From contig USCV01000026.1 in the NCBI GenBank assembly GCA_900553225.1, forward strand, positions 1 to 21,623: 21,623 nt of DNA, read 5' to 3'. The translations under genes were made by a program, and so were the position numbers. Below the pieces are notes generated by a model. That model was not told where the DNA came from. It ran no database searches and saw nothing but the letters and a program-made list of their open reading frames with translations. How positions within the stretch are numbered: the first letter of the stretch is position 1; every line of letters begins with the position of its first letter. This document shows positions 16,153 to 21,623 of this stretch, piece by piece. The stretch is from an uncultured Clostridium sp. (GTDB lineage Bacteria > Bacillota > Clostridia > TANB77 > CAG-508).

Positions 16153-16803
16153 CATTTCATAAATAACCTTCTTACAATCTTTAGATTCAATTATAGCACT
16201 ACCTGAAACCACAATATCTGTTCCAAGTTTTTTTATCATCTCTATATTATTTAAATTAATTCCTCCATCTGCTTCTAAAAATGTATCTAAATTATTATCA
16301 GTAATATATTTTTTTAATTCTTCTATTTTTTTCATTGTAGAATCAATTAACTTTTGTCCTCCCTTTCCTGGCTCAACAGTCATTACTAAGCAAAGGTGAA
16401 TATATGGTAAAAAATCTTTTATTTTTTCTATGTTTGTATTAGGTTTTATTGAGATACCTACTTTGCAATTGTTTTCTTTTATAAGTTTTATATATTCAAA
16501 AACCTCTTCTTTACTATTACAAGCTTCTAAATGAAATGTAATAATACCTGGTTTTAATATTAAATAGCTTTCAATATATGTTTTAATGTCTTGTACCATC
16601 AAATGAATATCTAACGGTATATTAGATATTTGCTTTATATATTCACTATATAATAACATTAAATCTGTTGTATTGTTTTCTACAAATTTTCCATCCATAA
16701 CATCAATATGAAAAAAGTCCGTTCCACTTGTTTCTAATTCGTAAATTTTTTTAATTATTTCATCTTTTTTTACAGATAAAATTGATGTTGAAATTTCTAC
16801 CAT
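16138..16803 (-). CDS. rpe: Ribulose-phosphate 3-epimerase
   Basis: This cytoplasmic TIM-barrel enzyme interconverts ribulose 5-phosphate and xylulose 5-phosphate in the pentose phosphate pathway. The 221-residue product shows the family motifs SILSV near the N-terminus, HIDVMDGKFV (about 37-46), DIHLMV, MTVEPGKGGQ (phosphate and metal region) and EADGGIN, followed by the phosphate-binding GSAI. The ATG start overlaps the last codons of rsgA by 7 bases and has AAGGAG eight bases upstream, so translation is probably coupled. The rsgA-rpe order is common in Bacillota. The frame is intact. Confidence 0.96.
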   Translation of the reverse strand: MVEISTSILSVKKDEIIKKIYELETSGTDFFHIDVMDGKFVENNTTDLMLLYSEYIKQISNIPLDIHLMVQDIKTYIESYLILKPGIITFHLEACNSKEEVFEYIKLIKENNCKVGISIKPNTNIEKIKDFLPYIHLCLVMTVEPGKGGQKLIDSTMKKIEELKKYITDNNLDTFLEADGGINLNNIEMIKKLGTDIVVSGSAIIESKDCKKVIYEMKSEK

Positions 16804-17678
16804 TTTCTTAACTCCTTTTTTCTTAATTCTTCATATATCTTGCAGTAATTTTCATATCTGCTTTTGCTTATTTTCCCTGTTTCTACTGCTTTTTTTATAT
16901 TACAACATTCTTCTTTTATATGACTACATCCAATAAATTCACACTCTTTTGAAAATTCATCAAACTCTACAAAATATTTTGCTAAATTTTTACTTTCAAT
17001 TTCATCAATACCAAATGTTGAAAAACCTGGAGTATCTGCTAAATATGTATTATTATCAATTGTATATAAAAAGCTACTTGTTGTTGTGTTTTTTCCTCTT
17101 TTATTTTTTTTGCTAATTTCTCCCTCTTCTGTAATTTGTGACTCAAAAATATGATTAATTAGTGTAGACTTTCCAACTCCGGAATTTCCCGAAAATGCGC
17201 TGACTTCATTTAATAATTCTCTTTTTAATTCTTCTATACCTTTGGACAACTTTGCTTCCGTAATACATACTTTATAATTAATATTTTCATAAATTCTTTT
17301 TATCTTTTCAAACTCTTTATTTTTATCCAAATCTGCTTTATTTAAAACTATCATTGACTTTATACCTAAAAATTCAGCAAACGCTAACTGTTTATCTAAC
17401 ATTAATAAATCTGGTTTTGGATCTTTACTTGAAACAACTAAAATAAGTTTAGAAATATTAGCAAGTTTTGGCCTTTTAATATAAACTTTTCTTTCTTTTA
17501 TTTTGTCAATTCTAGCAATATTATTTTTTTCATCAGTTATAGTTATTTCAACATTATCTCCTACAACAGGTGAAATTCCTTCATTTTTTAATTTTCCTCT
17601 TGCTGATGCTTCATAAACTTTTTCATTTGTTCTTATTTTATATAAGTCTGCTATATTTGCTATAACTAATCCCTGCAT
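16797..17678 (-). CDS. rsgA: Ribosome small-subunit-dependent GTPase
   Basis: RsgA is a circularly permuted GTPase that checks late 30S assembly. The 293-residue product has an OB-fold N-terminus (about 1-75), the permuted GTPase domain with NKAD (G4) before GNSGVGKST (G1) and DTPGFSTFG (G3), and a C-terminal zinc domain with the Cys/His cluster in CEFIGCSHIKEECC. The start is the ATG at 17678 with GGAGG four bases upstream; the frame remains open to 17726 but that stretch covers the hairpin after prkC. It overlaps rpe at its end and follows prkC, as in many Bacillota. The frame is intact; its CGG trinucleotides are all off-frame. Confidence 0.96.
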   Translation of the reverse strand: MQGLVIANIADLYKIRTNEKVYEASARGKLKNEGISPVVGDNVEITITDEKNNIARIDKIKERKVYIKRPKLANISKLILVVSSKDPKPDLLMLDKQLAFAEFLGIKSMIVLNKADLDKNKEFEKIKRIYENINYKVCITEAKLSKGIEELKRELLNEVSAFSGNSGVGKSTLINHIFESQITEEGEISKKNKRGKNTTTSSFLYTIDNNTYLADTPGFSTFGIDEIESKNLAKYFVEFDEFSKECEFIGCSHIKEECCNIKKAVETGKISKSRYENYCKIYEELRKKELRKW

Positions 17679-17696
17679 TCTACCTCCAATTTTTAA

Positions 17697-17730
17697 AGGA
17701 TTGCATCTGTTTAGATATTTATGCAATCCT
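17697..17730 (-). terminator. Hairpin between prkC and rsgA
   Basis: A perfect 10-bp inverted repeat (AGGATTGCAT at 17697-17706, ATGCAATCCT at 17721-17730) follows the prkC stop codon. On the minus strand it is followed by TTTAAAAATT, a weak U-tract, so it is more likely partial termination or RNA processing than a full stop. The rsgA ribosome binding site lies about 15 bases beyond it. Confidence 0.5.
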
Positions 17731-17763
17731 CTATTTGCTATTAATTATTAATTTTATTATAAT

Positions 17764-19747
17764 TTAGTCAAATGTATAAGAACTTGTTTGTGTTAAATCA
17801 ATATCCTTTTCTGTCTTCTTAACATCATCTATAAATAGTTTTATTGTTACAGTTCCTGTTCCAATTGCCTCTCCTGCACTTAATTTTGTTATATTTTTAT
17901 CTACATCTTTATTATATACTATTTCTCCATTTACTTCTACTCTAACTTTTACAGTTCTTTGAATTTCTTTTTCATCATTAGTTATATTATTGGTTGTATT
18001 AGAAGTATTACTTGTATTCTCCGTATATCCTCCTGTTATAGATTTAACATTTACATAGATTTTTGCATTTTTCTTTTCTGCAATTTTATTAACCGTTATT
18101 GTAATTTTACTTCCTTCATCAACTGTTTTTCCAACATCTAAGCTTTGTTTTAATACAATACCATTTGTTTTTGTCTTATCTTCTTCATATACAACATTAA
18201 CTTCAAATCCCTGAGATGTTAAGTCTTCTTTTGCTTTTTGTTCTTCTGTTCCTATAACAGATGGAACAGCAACTTGTTTTATACCATTTCCCTTACTTAC
18301 ATAAATTTTTACAGTATCTCCTGCATTAACCTCTGTATTTTCTTTTGGATCTTGCCTAATTACAATTCCTTCCTGAATTTTTTGGCTAATCTCTTCAATT
18401 ATTTCTGCTTGTAATTTAGCATTTTCAAGTTCTGTTTGTGCCTCATCTTTTGTTTTTCCTGCCACTTTTGGAACTTTAGTGGTTTCTGTTCCTTTACTAA
18501 CTACTACTTTAACTGCATTTTTTTCTAGAATTCTATAGCCCTCTGGTGGATCTTGTGAAATAATTTTTCCAGCTTCCACACTACTGCTATATTTTTCTTC
18601 TGATATTTCATATGTTATTTTTAAATCTTTCAATTTTTTTTCAGCTTGTTCTAAAGTTAAACCTGTAATAGATGGTACAGTTACATTTTTAGGTGAACTC
18701 CATACCATAGTAAAATAACCAATTAGTATACATACTATGAAGAATACTATAATAGACATTCCAATTACTGCAATTTTCATTTTAGGATGCTTCTTAAAAT
18801 ATCCTTCTTTTTTAGTTGCTTCATTATTTAATTTACTTGAATTTAATCTTTCACTGTTTAAAGTAGGAATTCTTTGTGTATATCCTGTATCTATATCTTT
18901 ATTAACTACGATATTGCCATCTGGGTTCTTTAATGCAAGTCCTAGATCTTTTAGCATCTCTGTGGCTGATGAGTATCTTAAGTTTGGATCTTTTTGCATT
19001 GCTTTTAATATAATTTGATTTACCGCAAATGGTATTGCAGGATTTAACTTTATTGGCTCTATTGGTTTTTCCTGCATATGTTTCAAAGCAATTGATACTG
19101 GTGTATCTGCATCAAAAGGGACTCTACCTGTTAACATTTCATACATTACCACTCCTAATGAATACAAATCTGACTTTGCATCTGTATATCCGCCTCTTGC
19201 ATGTTCTGGTGAAAAGTAATGTACAGAACCAATGGTTGTTCCAAATGCAGTAATTGTTGAATTTGATACTGCCTTTGCAATTCCAAAGTCTGTTACTTTT
19301 GCTATTCCATCTTCTGTTATTATGATATTATGTGGTTTTATATCTCTATGTACAATGTTATTTTTATGTGCAACTTCAAGAGCAGAAGCTATTTGAATTG
19401 CAATATTTACAGACCATTTCCAAGGAAGAGCTCCGATCTTCTGAAATAATTTCCTTTAGGGTTTTTCCTTGAATAAGTTCCATTACAATATAGTATAAAT
19501 TACCTTCATTTCCTACATCAAAAATCGATACTATATTGGGATGTGTTAAGCTTGCTGCCGCTTGTGCTTCTGTATTAAATCTTTTAATAAATTCTTCATC
19601 TGTTGTAAATTCATCTCTCAGAACCTTTATAGCAACATATCTATTTAAAACATGACACTTTGCCTTGTAAACAGTTGCCATACCACCGTTACCTATTTTT
19701 TCTATTATCTCATATCTATTCCCTATTATTTTACCTTCTAAATTCAT
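17764..19747 (-). CDS. prkC: PASTA-domain Ser/Thr protein kinase, with one +1 shift at CGG
   Basis: Read through the shift, the product has 660 residues. The cytoplasmic kinase domain (about 1-270) has the glycine loop GNGGMATVYK, catalytic HRDIKPHN and DFG. A juxtamembrane stretch and one membrane helix (about 325-347) follow. Outside are three PASTA repeats (about 350-560), each with a valine-rich entry and a Gly-Thr/Gly-Asn end, then a Thr/Asn-rich linker and a beta-rich C-terminus. PrkC kinases sense peptidoglycan fragments and control growth and spore germination. Gly105, in the kinase N/C-lobe junction, comes from the shift; without it a 123-residue fragment without the catalytic loop results. 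prpC, encoding its phosphatase, ends 12 bases upstream. The ATG has AAGGAG eight bases before it. Confidence 0.93.
19432..19435 (-). other. +1 shift site CGGA in prkC
   Basis: Codons read GAT CGG AGC TCT, with a stop 19 codons after CGG. Skipping the C gives GAT GGA GCT CTT CCT TGG and leads into the helix before the catalytic loop. Glycine is common here in bacterial Ser/Thr kinases. Confidence 0.9.
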
Positions 19748-19759
19748 ATAAAACTCTCC

Positions 19760-20486
19760 TTATAATATTATTACAACAGTAATATTGTCATATCCGCCTA
19801 AGCTATTTGCTCTTTTTACTAATTCTTCAGCTGCTGTATCTGGATTACTTTTTATAATATTATATATTTCTTCATCTTTTAGCATATTAGTTAATCCATC
19901 TGATGACATTAATATAATATCATCTTTTAGAAACCCTTTCACTAAAGTATCCGGTTCTACATAAGCTGTACATCCCAAAGCTTTAGTTAACATGTTTTTT
20001 TTCGGATGATTATATGCTTCTTCTTTTGTTATTGAACCATCCTTCACTAATTGTTGTACATAACTATGATCTGTTGTTAGTTTTCTAAAAAATTCCTTTC
20101 TTAGTCGATATACTCTGCTATCTCCTACATGTCCAATATATACCTTATTATTATATATTAAGCAAACATCTAAAGTAGTACCCATTCCCTCTAATTCTTT
20201 TTCTTGCATTGCTTTTTCATATACCACCATATTAGCATATTCTACGGCATTTTTCATTAATTTTAATATAGACTCTCTATCATGTTCTATTTTATTAAAA
20301 TTATTTTGAATATATCTTTTAGATGCTGAAACTGCAAGTTTACTTGCAACTTCTCCTCCGATTATATCCGCCCATTCCATCTGCTAGAATAAATAATTTA
20401 ATTTCATCTTCTGGACTTGATATCCAAAAATAATCTTCATTAATTTCTCTTGCTTTTCCAATGTCAGATTTAGCAAAAACTCTCAT
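19760..20486 (-). CDS. prpC: PP2C-family protein phosphatase, with one +1 shift at CGG
   Basis: Read through the shift, the product has 241 residues, normal for the PrpC/Stp family. These cytoplasmic Mn2+/Mg2+-dependent enzymes reverse PrkC phosphorylation. Motifs in order: NEDYF (metal-binding Asp), ADGMGG, then Gly-Gly-Glu-Val-Ala-Ser with Gly43 from the shift, GMGTT, GHVGDSRVY, TTDHSYV, SSDGLTN and GGYDNITVV. Without the shift only 48 residues are made, missing most metal ligands. I choose the ATG at 20486 with AGGAGG four bases upstream; the frame is open to 20531 inside rlmN. It follows rlmN by 8 bases and precedes prkC by 12, the classic order. Confidence 0.93.
20357..20360 (-). other. 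+1 shift site CGGA in prpC
   Basis: Codons read AAT CGG AGG AGA, with a stop six codons after CGG. Skipping the C gives AAT GGA GGA GAA GTT GCA, Asn-Gly-Gly-Glu-Val-Ala, the PP2C motif. A second CGG nearby (GGC GGA) is out of phase and is read normally. Confidence 0.9.
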
Positions 20487-20494
20487 ATATCCTC

Positions 20495-21520
20495 CTATTT
20501 GCTTAAATTCTTTCTTCTTAATTGTCCACATGCTGCATCAATATCAGACCCTAGTTCTCTTCTTATTGTTGCTACAATACCATTGTCATTTAAATAGTCG
20601 CGAAATTTAATAATATTTTCATTACTACTTTTTACGAAGTTTCCATTTTCGATTTTATTAATTGGAATTAAATTTACATGACAAAGCATTCCTTTTAATA
20701 AACTAACTAATTGCTTTGCATCTTCTAAATTATCGTTATTATCTTTTGCAAGTGCATATTCAAAAGATATTCTTTTATTTGTAATATTTATATAATCTTT
20801 GCATGCTTTTATTAATTCTTCTATACTATATTTTTTATTAATTGGCATCATTTGGCTTCTTTTTTCATTATTGGTAGCGTGAAGTGAAACAGATAGTGTA
20901 CACTGTATATTTTCTTTAGCCAAATCATATATTCTTGGCACAATTCCGCTTGTTGAAACACTAATGTGTCTTGCTCCAATATTTAATCCCTTAGGATTAT
21001 TTAAAATTCTAATTGCATGAATTACATTATCATAATTATCTAATGGTTCTCCAATTCCCATAAATACAATATTTGAGATTTTCTCTCCTGATTCTCTTTC
21101 AACCGCCAAAACTTGTTCAACTATTTCTCCAGCACTTAAGCTTCTAACAAATTTAATTCCTGTTGATGCACAAAATTTGCACCCCATTTTACATCCAACT
21201 TGTGATGAAACACAAATTGTATTTCCATGATGATATTTCATAAGTACAGATTCAATTGCATTACCATCTAAAATGTCAAATAAGAATTTCTGAGTTCCAT
21301 CAGACGACACTTGTCTTTTTATTACTTTAAAATTATTTATTGAATAGTTATTTTTTAATATTTCTCTTAAACTTATTGAAAGATTTGTCATTTCATCAAA
21401 AGAATTTACTTTGTCTACGTAAATCCATTTAAAGATTTGTTCTGCTCTATATTTTTTTTCTCCTAAACTTTCAAGTTCATCTTTTAATTGCTCTAAATTA
21501 TAATCTTTTATATTTTTCAT
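20495..21520 (-). CDS. rlmN: Dual-specificity 23S rRNA / tRNA adenine-C2 methyltransferase
   Basis: RlmN is a radical SAM enzyme that methylates C2 of A2503 in 23S rRNA and A37 in some tRNAs. The 341-residue product shows the cluster motif Cys-x3-Cys-x2-Cys in CKMGCKFC (about 109-116), the catalytic loop SVSLHATN, the GxGEP-like SAM segment FMGIGEPLDNYDN, and the C-terminal cysteine in DIDAACGQLR. The frame is intact; one arginine (near 20600) uses CGC. The ATG start has GAGAG upstream. It heads the rlmN-prpC-prkC-rsgA-rpe cluster found across Bacillota. Confidence 0.96.
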   Translation of the reverse strand: MKNIKDYNLEQLKDELESLGEKKYRAEQIFKWIYVDKVNSFDEMTNLSISLREILKNNYSINNFKVIKRQVSSDGTQKFLFDILDGNAIESVLMKYHHGNTICVSSQVGCKMGCKFCASTGIKFVRSLSAGEIVEQVLAVERESGEKISNIVFMGIGEPLDNYDNVIHAIRILNNPKGLNIGARHISVSTSGIVPRIYDLAKENIQCTLSVSLHATNNEKRSQMMPINKKYSIEELIKACKDYINITNKRISFEYALAKDNNDNLEDAKQLVSLLKGMLCHVNLIPINKIENGNFVKSSNENIIKFRDYLNDNGIVATIRRELGSDIDAACGQLRRKNLSK

Positions 21521-21558
21521 TATTATATATCTCTCTTTAAAAACTTTTCTTCTTTTTT

Positions 21559-21587
21559 GTTATATCATAATCATTATTTTTTTTCAA
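21559..21587 (-). promoter_or_regulatory. Promoter for the rlmN-prpC-prkC cluster
   Basis: Minus-strand TTGAAA at 21582-21587 and TATAAC at 21559-21564 are 17 bases apart and about 40 bases before the rlmN start. Only one mismatch in each hexamer. Confidence 0.7.
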
Positions 21588-21596
21588 TAGGTGTAA

Positions 21597-21623
21597 TTAC
21601 TCTTTTTTAGCAAAAAATTCATT
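21597..21623 (-). CDS. Possible 3' end of an upstream gene (partial)
   Basis: The last bases on the minus strand read as nine codons, Asn-Glu-Phe-Phe-Ala-Lys-Lys-Glu then TAA, just before the rlmN promoter. In related genomes rsmB (16S rRNA methyltransferase) often stands here. The visible tail is too short to confirm any gene. Confidence 0.35.
   Translation of the reverse strand, partial: NEFFAKKE

Noticed and set aside
6018..20360. Arginine as the residue inserted at the four-base sites
   Set aside because: Where families allow a test (SplB, MscS, YkuD, BIG2, PP2C), glycine or a small residue is expected and arginine would be out of place. Peptide data would settle it.
5730..20486. Sequencing or assembly errors as the cause of the nine frameshifts
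   Set aside because: Errors would affect homopolymers and any phase. Here all nine are an extra C before GG, always in the phase where GG starts a glycine codon. About 40 other CGGs, and long A and T runs, show no error.
5730..20486. Pseudogenes in decay
   Set aside because: Eight of about 18 genes would be broken by an identical lesion, including splB, prpC and prkC with all other motifs intact. There are no premature stops, deletions or other frameshifts.
5730..20486. Simple reassignment of CGG to another amino acid (Trp or Gln, as known in some bacteria)
   Set aside because: A triplet reassignment keeps the frame. Here the frame must move by one base at each CGG, or the protein stops 2 to 19 codons later.

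Overview
The window looks like a chromosomal segment of a low-GC, spore-forming Bacillota, most likely Clostridia and perhaps an uncultured gut lineage. The grounds are AT-rich intergenic DNA, strong AGGAGG-type ribosome binding sites, TTGACA/TATAAT promoters, a T-box-controlled trpS, the rlmN-prpC-prkC-rsgA-rpe cluster, a DUF4364 gene and a spore photoproduct lyase. All genes but one (DUF4364) are on the minus strand.

Layout, low to high coordinates: the start of an unidentified membrane or exported protein (1-50); a CNNM/HlyC-type protein (82-1395); trpS behind a T-box leader (1860-3165); a two-component system (3185-5513); an 82-bp imperfect palindrome (5576-5657); a cell-surface cluster of a membrane-anchored cohesin protein, a glucosaminidase carrying a dockerin, and an L,D-transpeptidase (5730-10186); a run containing splB, the CCA-adding enzyme, mscS, trmB and a membrane-anchored J-domain protein (10525-15295); DUF4364 on the plus strand; then rpe, rsgA, prkC, prpC and rlmN (16138-21520) behind a promoter at 21559-21587.

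The main discovery is a decoding anomaly. Eight genes (cohesin protein, glucosaminidase, L,D-transpeptidase, splB, mscS, J-domain protein, prkC, prpC) are split over two or three frames by nine +1 shifts. Every shift has the same form: an in-frame CGG codon, followed by A (8 times) or T (once), where the gene continues if the C is skipped and GGN is read as glycine. I scanned every CGG in the window. None in frame is read as arginine, although CGA, CGC and CGT are. About 40 CGGs in the other two phases interrupt nothing, and I see no other frameshift. In several families the glycine is a conserved residue (spore photoproduct lyase Gly-Cys before the cluster, MscS pore helix, YkuD, BIG2). This is not what random sequencing errors or gene decay would give. 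It suggests that CGG is no longer a triplet sense codon and that CGGN works as a four-base glycine codon, or as an obligatory +1 shift onto GGN. No tRNA genes lie in the window, so the decoder cannot be seen here. I do not recall a bacterium described with such a system.

The genes form coherent modules. PrpC and PrkC are the antagonistic phosphatase/kinase pair that reads cell-wall fragments, next to the ribosome GTPase RsgA. The dockerin-bearing glucosaminidase and the cohesin protein form a plausible enzyme/anchor pair on the surface. The J-domain, TrmB, MscS, CCA-adding and SplB genes are closely spaced and probably co-transcribed.
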